This document shows positions 46,201 to 54,849 of a DNA stretch of 64,000 nt, one piece after another (position 1 is the stretch's first letter; each line of letters begins with the position of its first letter). A model generated the notes under the pieces. It searched no databases and had not been told where the DNA came from. It saw only the letters and a list, made by a program, of their open reading frames with translations. The stretch lies in the NCBI RefSeq assembly GCF_023822065.1, contig NZ_CP084930.1, forward strand, positions 2,496,001 to 2,560,000, read 5' to 3'. The stretch is from Sphingomonas morindae. Lineage in GTDB: Bacteria; Pseudomonadota; Alphaproteobacteria; Sphingomonadales; Sphingomonadaceae. A program made the position numbers and the translations under genes.

Positions 46201-47745
46201 ATGGGCGGGCCCGCTGTGCCGCCGAAGGACTGGATTTTGCAAGAGCGCTCGCCCGATGCCACCCCCTGCCGGCTGGACTGGCTGGCGCGGCGGGGCGCGC
46301 GCGCGGCGCCCGCGCTCGCCGATCGCGCGGGCACGCTGGACCATGCGGGGCTGGACGCGGCGGTGGGCGCGCTCGCCGCGCATCTGGCGGAACGCAGCGC
46401 GCCGGGCGATCGCATCGCCAGCTGGCTTCCCAAGACGCGGCTCGCCTGCCTTTTGCCGCTCGCCTGCGCGCGCGCCGGGCGGGTGCATGTGCCGATCAAC
46501 CCGCTGCTCAAGCCGGGCCAGGTCGGCCATATCCTCGCCGATGCCGAGGCGGCGCTGCTGATCAGCCAGCCCGCGCGGCTGGCGCTGTTGCCGCCGGGCG
46601 GGGCGATGCTGCCCGAGGCGGCGCTCGCCGCCGGGCATGACGCCGCGCTGCCGCCCTCCACCGGCGATGCCGGCGCGCTGGCCGCGCTGCTCTACACCTC
46701 GGGCTCGACGGGGCGGCCCAAGGGGGTAATGCTGAGCCACGCCAATCTCTGGCTCGGCGCGCTCTCGGTCGCCCACTATCTCGCGCTCGCGCCCGATGAT
46801 CGCACCCTGGCCGTGCTGCCGCTCAGCTTCGATGCCGGGCTCAACCAGATGCTCGCCAGCTGGGCGGCGGGCGCGATGATCGCCCCGCTCGATTATCTGG
46901 TGCCGGCCGATGTGGTGAAGGCGGTGGAGCGCCACGCCATCACCGTGCTGACGGGCGTGCCGCCGCTCTGGATCCAATTGGCCGAGGCGCGCTGGCCCGA
47001 GGCGACGGCGGCGCGGCTGCGCACCATCGCCACCACCGGCGGCCGCCTGCCGGTGGCCGTGGTGCGGCGGCTGCGCGCGCTCTTTCCGGCGGCGCGGCTG
47101 CACCTGATGTATGGCCTGACCGAGGCGTTTCGCGCCACCAGCCTCGATCCGGCGCTGGTCGACGCGCATCCCGATGCGATCGGCACCGCCATCCCCTTCG
47201 CCGAGGTGCTGGTGCTGCGTCCCGATGGCCGCGAGGCCGCGCCCGACGAGCCGGGCGAGCTGGTGCAGGCGGGCCCGCTGGTGGCGCAGGGCTATTGGCG
47301 CGATCCGGCGCGCACCGCGCTGCGCTTCCGCCCGGCGCCGGCGGCGGCGCGGGCCGGGGGCGTTGCGGTTTGGTCGGGCGATACGGTCGTGCGCGGGGCG
47401 GATGGGCTGCTCCGGTTCGTCGGCCGCGACGACGAGATGATCAAGGTCTCGGGCAACCGCATCAGCCCCACCGAGATCGAGGAGGCGGCGATCGCCAGCG
47501 GCGCCGCGCGCGAGGCGGTGGCGCTGGGGGTGGCCGATGCCCGGCTCGGCCAGGCCATCCTGCTGCTGGTGCGCGGCGCGCCCGATCAGGATCCGGACGC
47601 GGCCGACGCCGTGCTCCGCGCCTTTCTCAAGGCCGAGCTGGCCGGCTTCCAGCAACCCGGCACGATCCGCTGGGTGGCGGACTTTCCCCGCAATCCCAAT
47701 GGCAAGCTCGATCGCGCCGCGATCCGGGCGGAGGCGCTGCGATGA
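46201..47745 (+). CDS. Acyl-CoA ligase (AMP-forming), exosortase A system-associated
   Basis: This 514-residue adenylate-forming enzyme has the ATP-binding motif LLYTSGSTGRPKG at 164-176, the MYGLTEAFR motif, and the C-terminal hinge with catalytic Lys in PNGKLDR. It belongs to the ligase group tied to exosortase A loci, with unknown substrate. The natural acceptor is likely the divergently encoded ACP. ATG at 46201 is used, although no clear ribosome site precedes it and GTG at 46216 is possible. Its stop overlaps the decarboxylase start in ATGA. Confidence 0.9.
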   Translation: MGGPAVPPKDWILQERSPDATPCRLDWLARRGARAAPALADRAGTLDHAGLDAAVGALAAHLAERSAPGDRIASWLPKTRLACLLPLACARAGRVHVPINPLLKPGQVGHILADAEAALLISQPARLALLPPGGAMLPEAALAAGHDAALPPSTGDAGALAALLYTSGSTGRPKGVMLSHANLWLGALSVAHYLALAPDDRTLAVLPLSFDAGLNQMLASWAAGAMIAPLDYLVPADVVKAVERHAITVLTGVPPLWIQLAEARWPEATAARLRTIATTGGRLPVAVVRRLRALFPAARLHLMYGLTEAFRATSLDPALVDAHPDAIGTAIPFAEVLVLRPDGREAAPDEPGELVQAGPLVAQGYWRDPARTALRFRPAPAAARAGGVAVWSGDTVVRGADGLLRFVGRDDEMIKVSGNRISPTEIEEAAIASGAAREAVALGVADARLGQAILLLVRGAPDQDPDAADAVLRAFLKAELAGFQQPGTIRWVADFPRNPNGKLDRAAIRAEALR

Positions 47746-48974
47746 AGCCCAAAGGCCCGATCCCGCCCTATTTCGAGGCCGGCGCCGCCGGCCGTCTGGC
47801 GATCGGCGGACAGGATGCCGAGGCGATCGCGGCCGAGGCGGACACGCCCTGTTTCGTCTATGATGCCGGCATCATCGCGACCCGCCTCGCCGCGCTGCGG
47901 GCCGCGATGCCCGCCGGGCTCGGCATCCATTATGCGATCAAGGCCAACCCCTTTCCGCCGCTGCTCGCGTGGATGGCGGGGCGGGTGGACGGGTTCGACA
48001 TCGCGTCCGGCGGCGAATTGCGGCGCGCGCGCGCGGCCGGCATGGCGGCGGCGCGGATCAGCTTCGCCGGGCCCGGCAAGCGCGCGCGCGATCTCGAAGC
48101 GGCGATCGCGGCGGGGGTGACGCTCAACCTCGAATCCGAGGGCGAGGCGCGCCGCGCGCTGGCGATCGGAGAACGGCTGGGCGTGGCGCCGCGCTGCGCG
48201 GTGCGGATCAACCCCGCCTTCGAGCTGCGCGGCTCGGGCATGCGGATGGGCGGCGGCGCCAAGCCCTTCGGCGTGGACGAGGCGCGGGTGCCGGCGCTGC
48301 TCCGCCACCTGATCGCGGCGGGCGCGGACTATCGCGGGCTGCACATCTACGCGGGCTCGCAGGCGCTCGACGCGCAGGCGATCATCGACGCGCAGCGCCA
48401 GGCGGTGGCGCTGGCGCGGCGCCTGGACGAGGCGCTGGGCGCGGCCGCGCCGCTGGTGAATCTGGGCGGCGGCTTCGGCGTGCCCTATTTCGCGGGCGAT
48501 GCCGCGCTCGACATCGGCGCGATCGGCGCGGCGCTGGCCGAGACGGTGGCGGGCGAGGCGGCGCGCTTCGCGATCGAGCTTGGCCGCTGGATCGTGGCCG
48601 AGGCGGGCGTCTATCTCACCCGCGTCGTCGATCGCAAGCTGAGCCACGACCGGCTCTTCCTCGTCACCGATGGCGGGCTCCACCACCAGCTGGCGGCATC
48701 GGGCAATTTCGGCACGGTGGTGCGGCGCAACTATCCCATCGCCAATGCCAGCCGCTTCGAGGCGCCGGAGGCGGCGGTGGCGACGGTCGTCGGATGCCTC
48801 TGCACGCCGCTGGACCGGCTCGCCGACGAGGTGCTGCTGCCCGAGACGGCGGAGGGCGATCTGATCGCGGTCTTCCTGGCCGGAGCCTATGGCGCGAGCG
48901 CCAGCCCGGCGGCCTTTCTCGGCCATGAGCCCGCCGCCGAACGCCTGCTCGGCGCCGCGCCGGAGCGTCCCTAA
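47742..48974 (+). CDS. PLP-dependent decarboxylase, exosortase A system-associated
   Basis: This 410-residue fold-type III enzyme is related to diaminopimelate and ornithine decarboxylases. PLP-binding Lys67 is in HYAIKANPFP. HIYAGSQ, NLGGGFGVPY and ELGRWIVAEAG provide phosphate and cofactor contacts. The partner-site Cys is in GCLCTPLDRL, where classical enzymes have CESGD, so the substrate pocket differs. It is translationally coupled to the ligase. A basic or diamino acid is the likely substrate; the product may be an amine used on the carrier or polysaccharide. Confidence 0.9.
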   Translation: MKPKGPIPPYFEAGAAGRLAIGGQDAEAIAAEADTPCFVYDAGIIATRLAALRAAMPAGLGIHYAIKANPFPPLLAWMAGRVDGFDIASGGELRRARAAGMAAARISFAGPGKRARDLEAAIAAGVTLNLESEGEARRALAIGERLGVAPRCAVRINPAFELRGSGMRMGGGAKPFGVDEARVPALLRHLIAAGADYRGLHIYAGSQALDAQAIIDAQRQAVALARRLDEALGAAAPLVNLGGGFGVPYFAGDAALDIGAIGAALAETVAGEAARFAIELGRWIVAEAGVYLTRVVDRKLSHDRLFLVTDGGLHHQLAASGNFGTVVRRNYPIANASRFEAPEAAVATVVGCLCTPLDRLADEVLLPETAEGDLIAVFLAGAYGASASPAAFLGHEPAAERLLGAAPERP

Positions 48975-49018
48975 CCCAATCTTCACCTGTGCTTGGCTAG
49001 GGCTTGCTGGAGATGACC

Positions 49019-49036
49019 CCATTCCGGCCGGAATGG
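49019..49036. promoter_or_regulatory. Perfect 18-bp palindrome upstream of the polysaccharide export gene
   Basis: CCATTCCGGCCGGAATGG is identical to its reverse complement. It ends 10 bp before the AAGGGG ribosome site of the export gene (ATG 49060), in the only sizeable gap (85 bp) of the plus-strand operon. With no loop and no T run, an operator for a dimeric regulator is more likely than a terminator; an mRNA hairpin affecting translation is also possible. Confidence 0.5.
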
Positions 49037-49059
49037 TGCGCGCAGTAAGGGGTTTTGCA

Positions 49060-49695
49060 ATGCGGACTTTGGCTCGGAGTGCGGCATCGGCGCTGGCGCT
49101 GCCGCTGGCGCTGATCGGATGCGCGACCGCCAAGGGCCCGCCGCTGCCGCCCGCCACCTTCGTCTCCACGCAGGAGGCGCCAGGCGAGGAATATGCGATC
49201 GGTCCGCTCGATCAGCTCTCGATCTTCGTGTGGCGCAATCCCGAGCTTGGCGCCAAGGTGCAGGTCCGCCCCGATGGCCGCATCACCACGCCGCTGATCG
49301 CCGACCTGCCCGCGCTGGGCAAGACGCCGAGCCAGCTCGCGGCCGATATCAAGGCGCGCCTCTCCAAATATGTGAACGACCCGCTGGTATCGGTGATCGT
49401 CGAGAATTTCTCGGGCACCTATGCCCAGCAGGTGCGCATCGTCGGCGCCACCGAAAAGCCGGCGAGCCTACCCTATCGCGCCAACATGACGCTGCTCGAC
49501 GCGATGATCGCGGTTGGCGGCCTGTCCCAATATGCGGCGGGGGACCGGGCCAAGCTGGTGCGATTCAACAAGGTGACGGGTAAGCAGCAGGAATATCCTC
49601 TGCAAATCTCCAAGCTGCTGAAGCGTGGCGATGTTGCCGCGAACGTCAAGCTGGAGCCGGGCGACGTGATCATCATCCCCGAAAGCGCGTTCTGA
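49060..49695 (+). CDS. XrtA-associated polysaccharide export lipoprotein (Wza/EpsE-like)
   Basis: The 211-residue precursor has a lipoprotein signal with lipobox ALIGC (Cys21). A Poly_export domain follows (YAIGPLDQLSIFVWRNPEL, VRPDGRITTPLI), then an SLBB-type domain (VRIVGATEKPASLPYRANMTLLDAM) and EPGDVIIIPES. It should form the outer-membrane export channel of the exopolysaccharide. ATG at 49060 follows AAGGGG. It begins the export/regulation block and is preceded by an 18-bp palindrome. Confidence 0.92.
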   Translation: MRTLARSAASALALPLALIGCATAKGPPLPPATFVSTQEAPGEEYAIGPLDQLSIFVWRNPELGAKVQVRPDGRITTPLIADLPALGKTPSQLAADIKARLSKYVNDPLVSVIVENFSGTYAQQVRIVGATEKPASLPYRANMTLLDAMIAVGGLSQYAAGDRAKLVRFNKVTGKQQEYPLQISKLLKRGDVAANVKLEPGDVIIIPESAF

Positions 49696-49717
49696 GCGCG
49701 GCGCAGGCATAGCTCCG

Positions 49718-51253
49718 ATGCAGGCTCTTCTCGAAGAAGCGCGGATCGCGCTCCATCTCGTCTGGCGCGGGCGCTGGCTCGCGCTCGGCATCGCCTGGAC
49801 GATCGCGCTCGCCGGATGGCTGGTGGTGGCGCTGATCCCCAATGCCTATCAGTCCACCGCGCGGCTCTATGTGCAGCCCGGCTCGATCCTGCCGCAGGCG
49901 GTGGGGATCAGCAGCAACGACCAGCAGGCCGGGATCGACGATGTGCGCCAGTCGCTGCTCTCGGACGAGACGCTGGGGCAGGTGGTGCGCGCCACCGATC
50001 TCGCCCGCGAGGCCGGCTCGCCGCGCGATCTCGCCGCGCAGGTCGCGCGGCTGCGCAAGGCGGTCGACATCAAGACCACGCAGGACAATCTCTACGCGCT
50101 GTCGGTCACCCTGTCGGGCGGCGGCTTCTCGGACCGGCAGAACGCCCGGCTCGCCCAGCAGGTGGCGCAGGCACTGACCGATCGCTTCGTGTCGCGCAGC
50201 AGCCAGGGCGATATCGCCGACGCGCAGCGCTCACTCAAATTCATGGACCAGCAGCTGGCCGAGCGCGGCGCGCAGCTTCAGGAGGCGGATGCCAAGCGGG
50301 CGGCGTTCGAGCAGCGCTATTTCGGCGCGCTGCCCGGCAGCGGCTCGATCCAGGACCGGATCGGCCTGGCGCGGTCGCAGCTCGCCGATCTCGACGCGCA
50401 GCTCGGCGCGGCGCGCGGCGCGGCGGCGGCGATCGGGGGCCAGATCGCGGCGACGCCCGCCACCATCGCCGGCCCCGCGGCCGCCGCGGGTGGCGGCAGC
50501 GCGCGCGATCGGCTGGCGACGCTGCAGGCGCAGCTTGCCGCCGATCAGGCGCAGGGCTGGACGGATCAGCATCCCGATGTGGTGGCGCTGCGCGCGCAGA
50601 TCGCGCGGCTGCGGGTCACGGCGGCGGCCGAGCCGCAGGGCGGCGTCAGCGGCCAGCCCAACCCCGCTTATGGATCGCTGCGCGCGATGGCCGCCGAGAA
50701 GAGCGCCGCCGCCGCCGCGCTCGCCGCGCGCCGGGCGCAGATCCAGGGCGATCTCGACAATTTCAGCCGGCTCCAGACCGAGCAGCCGCAATTCGCGGCG
50801 CAGCAGGCCGAGCTGAGCCGCAATTATGACGTGCTCAAGGCGCAATATGACAAGCTGCTCTCGGATCGCGAGCAGGTGAAGCTGCGGGTGGACGCGCAGG
50901 CCCAGGCGGGCACGGTGCAGGTCCGCGTGATCGATGCGCCGGCGCTGCCGCGCGTGCCGGCCAAGCCCAAGCGGCTGCTGCTGCTCAGCCTGGTGCTGAT
51001 CGTGGCGGCGGGGGCCGGCGCGGGCGGGGCGTGGCTGCGCGCCCGGCTGCGCACCAGCTACGCCACGCCGGGCGCGCTCGCCGCCGCGAGCGGCCTGCCC
51101 GTGCTGGGCGCCGTCGGCTTTGTCACCGGCCCGCGCCAGCGCGCCGCCGCCGCCCGCCAGCTGCGCTGGTTCCTCGGCACCGGAGGCGCTCTGCTGGGCG
51201 CCTATCTCCTCCTCGTCGCGGCCGAATTCGTGCAGCGCGGGCTGATGGCGTGA
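49718..51253 (+). CDS. XrtA system polysaccharide chain-length determinant (Wzz-like)
   Basis: This 511-residue inner-membrane protein has an N-terminal membrane helix (about 20-42) and a Wzz domain (AYQSTARLYVQPGSILP). A long periplasmic coiled coil (about 175-390) is followed by further helices (about 420-440 and 480-500). It is the co-polymerase that sets chain length and works with the adjacent tyrosine kinase. The kinase start is 7 bp after its stop. The length fits the PEP-CTERM-linked Wzz group. Confidence 0.92.
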   Translation: MQALLEEARIALHLVWRGRWLALGIAWTIALAGWLVVALIPNAYQSTARLYVQPGSILPQAVGISSNDQQAGIDDVRQSLLSDETLGQVVRATDLAREAGSPRDLAAQVARLRKAVDIKTTQDNLYALSVTLSGGGFSDRQNARLAQQVAQALTDRFVSRSSQGDIADAQRSLKFMDQQLAERGAQLQEADAKRAAFEQRYFGALPGSGSIQDRIGLARSQLADLDAQLGAARGAAAAIGGQIAATPATIAGPAAAAGGGSARDRLATLQAQLAADQAQGWTDQHPDVVALRAQIARLRVTAAAEPQGGVSGQPNPAYGSLRAMAAEKSAAAAALAARRAQIQGDLDNFSRLQTEQPQFAAQQAELSRNYDVLKAQYDKLLSDREQVKLRVDAQAQAGTVQVRVIDAPALPRVPAKPKRLLLLSLVLIVAAGAGAGGAWLRARLRTSYATPGALAAASGLPVLGAVGFVTGPRQRAAAARQLRWFLGTGGALLGAYLLLVAAEFVQRGLMA

Positions 51254-51260
51254 GGCGTTC

Positions 51261-52172
51261 ATGAGCAAGCACGATCCCATTCATCCCGATCCCGCGAACG
51301 GCCGGCGCCGCGCCGGCTCGCTGGTCGAGCGCGCGGCGCGCGCCTATGGCTTCGAGGCGGCGGGCCGGGTGCCGCCGCTGCGCGACGCCGAGCCGCTGGC
51401 GGCCGCGCCGGCGGCGCCGCTGCCCAATGAGCGGGCGCTGGCGCCGCTGTTCCGGGGCCGCGCCGGCACGGTGCAGCGCGCGCGGCTGGCCGAGGCCGGC
51501 TTCATCCTGCCCGGCCAGGCGCCGAGCGCGCTGTCCGAGGAATTCCGGGTCATCAAGCGGCCGCTGCTGACGGCGGCGGCCGATGGCGGCGCGCTGCGCA
51601 CCATTCTGGTCGCCTCGGCGCGGCCGGACGAGGGCAAGACCTTCTGCGCGATCAATCTCGCGCTCAGCCTCGCGGCGGAAACCGAGATCGAGGTGGTGCT
51701 GGTGGACGGCGACGTGGCCAAGCCCGACATCGTCGCGACCTTGGGGCTGGAGGATGGGCCGGGGCTGCTCGATGCGCTGGCCGATCCCGGCTGCGCGGTC
51801 GAGACCTGCCTGATCCGCACCGATATTCCGCACCTCTCGGTGCTGCCCGCCGGCGCCGCGCGGCACGAGGCGACCGAGCTGCTCGCCTCGGCGCGCACCC
51901 GCGCCTTGTTCGAGACGCTGCGCGCGCAGGATCCGCGCCGCATCCTGGTGATCGATTCGCCGCCTGCGCTGGCGGCCTCGCCGGCGGGGGTGCTGGCGGC
52001 GCTGGCCGGCCAGGCGGTGGTGGTGGTGCGCGCCGACCGCACCGGCGAGGCCGATCTGCGCCACGCGCTGGAGCTGCTCTCCGCCTGTCCGCGCCCGCAG
52101 CTGCTGCTCAACGGGGTGGAGTTCCGCCCCGGCGCGCGCCGCTTCGCCGGCTATTACGGGATCGAGGCGTGA
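51261..52172 (+). CDS. XrtA-associated bacterial tyrosine autokinase (EpsG/Wzc kinase-like)
   Basis: This 303-residue soluble BY-kinase has Walker A ARPDEGKT (120-127), Walker A' VVLVDGDVAKPD (145-156) and Walker B ILVIDSPP. The N-terminal 100 residues form a linker with the RVIKRPLL segment that contacts the membrane partner. The usual C-terminal tyrosine cluster is small: only two adjacent Tyr residues near the end (AGYYGIEA). It should control chain length with the Wzz protein. Its stop overlaps the GTG of the next gene (GTGA). Confidence 0.9.
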   Translation: MSKHDPIHPDPANGRRRAGSLVERAARAYGFEAAGRVPPLRDAEPLAAAPAAPLPNERALAPLFRGRAGTVQRARLAEAGFILPGQAPSALSEEFRVIKRPLLTAAADGGALRTILVASARPDEGKTFCAINLALSLAAETEIEVVLVDGDVAKPDIVATLGLEDGPGLLDALADPGCAVETCLIRTDIPHLSVLPAGAARHEATELLASARTRALFETLRAQDPRRILVIDSPPALAASPAGVLAALAGQAVVVVRADRTGEADLRHALELLSACPRPQLLLNGVEFRPGARRFAGYYGIEA

Positions 52173-53764
52173 TCGCGCGGCGGGCAGGTCTGGCGGGCGG
52201 CCTCGTGCTGGCGCTGGCCGCGCCCGCCGCCGCGCGCGTGACGGTCCAGCCCTATATCGAGGCGCAGCAGGTCTTCTCGGCCGATCTGTCGGGCAATGGC
52301 GATGCCGTGACCTATACCGGCGTCGGCGCCGGCATCGACGTCGCCGCCGAGAGCGCGCGCTTTCGCGGCCAGCTCAGCTATCGCTATGATCATTATTTCT
52401 CCTGGTCGCGCCGCTATCCCGATGGCGACATCCATAACGGCCTGGCGAGCGGCAGCTATCGGCTGGGCGACGGGTTCAGCCTGGATGGCGCGGCGATCGC
52501 CACCCGCTCGCGCGGGACGCTGGCGGCGAGCAGCCCGGGCCTGCTGCTGGGCTCGTTCAGCAACACGCAGCAAATCTATGGCGGGCAGATCGGGCCGAGC
52601 TTCCGCCGCAGCTTCGGCGATCTCAACGCCGCGGCCGATTACCGCTTCGGCTACACCCATGTCGATCAGGGCAGCGGCGCCTTCAGCCTCGGCCCGGGGC
52701 AGACGCTGCTCGATCCCAGCTTCGATACGCTGAGCCACAGCGCGCAGGCGAGCCTGGGCGCGCGGCCCGGCCATGGCCTGCCCTTTGGCTGGCAGCTGGG
52801 CGGCGGGCTGATCCACGACGAGATCCATCTTCTCGATCAGCGCTATGACGGCCGCTATGTGCGGCTCGACCTGACCCAGCCGATCGCCCCCACGGTCGCG
52901 CTGGTGGGGGGCGTGGGCTATGAGACCAACCGCGCCAGCCAGCGCCCCGTGCAGCTGGACAGCGCGGGCGCGCCGGTGATCGCGCATGGCCGGCTCGTGC
53001 CGGACCGCGCCGCGCCGCGCCTGCTCGTCTATGATCAGGACGGGCTCCTGTGGGATGTGGGGGTGCTGTGGCGGCCCAGCACGCGCTTCGAGCTGGAGGC
53101 GCGCGGCGGCCGCCGCTATGGCGACTGGGCGGCGACCGGCCATCTGCTCTGGCGCCCCAGCGCGACCGCGACGGTGCAGGTGGTGGCCTATAACGACATC
53201 CAGAGCTTCGGCCGCCAGCTGACCGGCGGCATCGGCGCGCTGGGCGACAGCTTCACCGCCTCCAACATGCTGATCCCGGTGAGCCTGGGCGGCTGCGTGT
53301 TCGGCGCCAATGGCGGGCAGGGCGGCTGCCTGCCGGCGCTGTCGTCGATCGCGGCCAATTTCTACCGCTCGCGCGGGATCTGGGCGCTGGTCTCGGCGAC
53401 GCATGGCCGATGGACCTATGGCCTGGGCGTCAACTACGATCATCGCCGCTATCTCGGCGTGGCGACGCCCGGCGTGGCGTCGCTCGCCGGGGTGGCCGAC
53501 GAGACGGTGACGGTGAACGGGCTCGTCGCGCGCCAGCTCAGCGCCCGCTCCACCCTGTCGGGCACGCTCTATATCGGCTGGTACGACAGCGGGCTGGCGG
53601 GCGCGGTGCGCTATACCAGCTATGGCGCGACGGGCACCTATAGCCACGCCTTCGGCCGGCGGCTGCTCGGCCAGGCGGCGATCAGCGTCTATTCCGGGGC
53701 GGGCGGCGCAATCGATCAGGATGTGATCGGATCGGCGCTGCTCGGCCTGCGCTACCAGCTTTAA
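52169..53764 (+). CDS. XrtA-associated outer-membrane beta-barrel protein
   Basis: The 531-residue protein has a signal peptide (about 1-22, ending APAAA) and a repeated beta-strand pattern of the outer-membrane barrel family found in PEP-CTERM polysaccharide loci. The C terminus ends in LGLRYQL. Segments such as ARFRGQLSYRYDHYFSW and GGVGYETNRASQ are family-typical. The start is GTG at 52169, overlapping the kinase stop. The role is probably export or anchoring of the polysaccharide at the outer membrane; the exact function is unknown. Confidence 0.85.
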   Translation: MIARRAGLAGGLVLALAAPAAARVTVQPYIEAQQVFSADLSGNGDAVTYTGVGAGIDVAAESARFRGQLSYRYDHYFSWSRRYPDGDIHNGLASGSYRLGDGFSLDGAAIATRSRGTLAASSPGLLLGSFSNTQQIYGGQIGPSFRRSFGDLNAAADYRFGYTHVDQGSGAFSLGPGQTLLDPSFDTLSHSAQASLGARPGHGLPFGWQLGGGLIHDEIHLLDQRYDGRYVRLDLTQPIAPTVALVGGVGYETNRASQRPVQLDSAGAPVIAHGRLVPDRAAPRLLVYDQDGLLWDVGVLWRPSTRFELEARGGRRYGDWAATGHLLWRPSATATVQVVAYNDIQSFGRQLTGGIGALGDSFTASNMLIPVSLGGCVFGANGGQGGCLPALSSIAANFYRSRGIWALVSATHGRWTYGLGVNYDHRRYLGVATPGVASLAGVADETVTVNGLVARQLSARSTLSGTLYIGWYDSGLAGAVRYTSYGATGTYSHAFGRRLLGQAAISVYSGAGGAIDQDVIGSALLGLRYQL

Positions 53765-53801
53765 CCCATCGACCCGCGGCCACGGCCCCTCGGAGACGAT
53801 C

Positions 53802-54848
53802 ATGTACGACGAGTTTTACGGCTTGAGCGATCGGCCCTTCCAGCTCACGCCCGATCCGCGCTTCTGGTTCGAGAGCCGCACCCACCGCGCGGCCATGGCC
53901 TATCTCGGCTACGGCCTGGCGCAGGGCGAGGGCTTCATCGTCATCACCGGCGAGGTGGGTTCGGGCAAGACGACGCTGGTCGGCCATCTGATGGCGGGGA
54001 TCGACCGCGAACGGCTGGTCGCGATCAAGCTCGTCTCCACCCAGGTGGAGGGCGAGGATATGCTGCGGCTCACCGCCCAGGCGCTCGGCCTCGGCACCGA
54101 GGGGCTCGCCAAGGCGCAGCTGCTGGAGCGGATCGAACGCGCGCTGCGGCAGCAGGCGCTGGAAGGCCGGCGCACGCTGCTGATCGTCGACGAGGCGCAG
54201 AACCTTCCGCTGTCGGCGCTGGAGGAGCTGCGCATGCTCTCCAACTTCCAGAGCGGCGGCCAGGCGCTGCTGCAGATCTTCCTGCTCGGCCAGCCTGAAT
54301 TCCGCGACCGCTTCCAGCGGTCGGAGCGTCTGGAGCAGCTGCGCCAGCGCGTGATCGCCACCCATCATCTCACCGCCATGGAGCCCGAGGAGATCGAGCC
54401 CTATGTCCGCCACCGGCTGGCGCTGGTGGATTGGCAGGGCCGGCCCGGCTTCGATCCGGGCTGTTGGGAGGCGCTGTACCGCCATTCGGGCGGGTTGCCG
54501 CGCCGCCTCAACCTGCTCGCCGGGCGAGTGCTGCTCCATGGATCGATCGACGGGCTGGAGCGGATCGACGCGGCCACGGTGGAGATGATCGCCGAGGACA
54601 TGGCCGCCGACGCCGCGCCGGAGGCCCGGCCCGAGCCGCCGCAGCCGCGCCGTCGCGCGTCCGACGCCGCCCCGCCCGGCGAGGCCGGCGCGCCGCTGCC
54701 GGCGCGCGCGCCCGATCCGGCGCTGGCCGATCGCATCGCCCGGCTGGAAGAGCGGATCGACGAGCAGGAGGCGGCGATCCGCCGCGTGCTCGGCCTGCTG
54801 ATCGATTGGGTGGAGGGCGAGCCGGCGGCCGCCCCCTCGACGCACTGA
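53802..54848 (+). CDS. XrtA/PEP-CTERM system-associated ATPase (ExeA-like AAA)
   Basis: This 348-residue AAA ATPase of the ExeA/GspA type has Walker A GEVGSGKTT (50-58), Walker B TLLIVDEAQNL (about 128-139) and sensor regions. The C-terminal 60 residues are Pro/Ala-rich and charged. It begins MYDEFYGLSDRPFQLTPDP, a near-invariant start of this subgroup. Its exact task in the locus is unknown. The deacetylase gene starts 1 bp after its stop. Confidence 0.92.
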   Translation: MYDEFYGLSDRPFQLTPDPRFWFESRTHRAAMAYLGYGLAQGEGFIVITGEVGSGKTTLVGHLMAGIDRERLVAIKLVSTQVEGEDMLRLTAQALGLGTEGLAKAQLLERIERALRQQALEGRRTLLIVDEAQNLPLSALEELRMLSNFQSGGQALLQIFLLGQPEFRDRFQRSERLEQLRQRVIATHHLTAMEPEEIEPYVRHRLALVDWQGRPGFDPGCWEALYRHSGGLPRRLNLLAGRVLLHGSIDGLERIDAATVEMIAEDMAADAAPEARPEPPQPRRRASDAAPPGEAGAPLPARAPDPALADRIARLEERIDEQEAAIRRVLGLLIDWVEGEPAAAPSTH

Positions 54849-54849
54849 C

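Noticed and set aside
48994-49008. TGGC...TTGCT resembling a sigma-54 promoter upstream of the export gene
   Set aside because: Only 9 nt separate the GG and GC pairs instead of 10; sigma-54 promoters tolerate this poorly, and no RpoN-type activator is visible.
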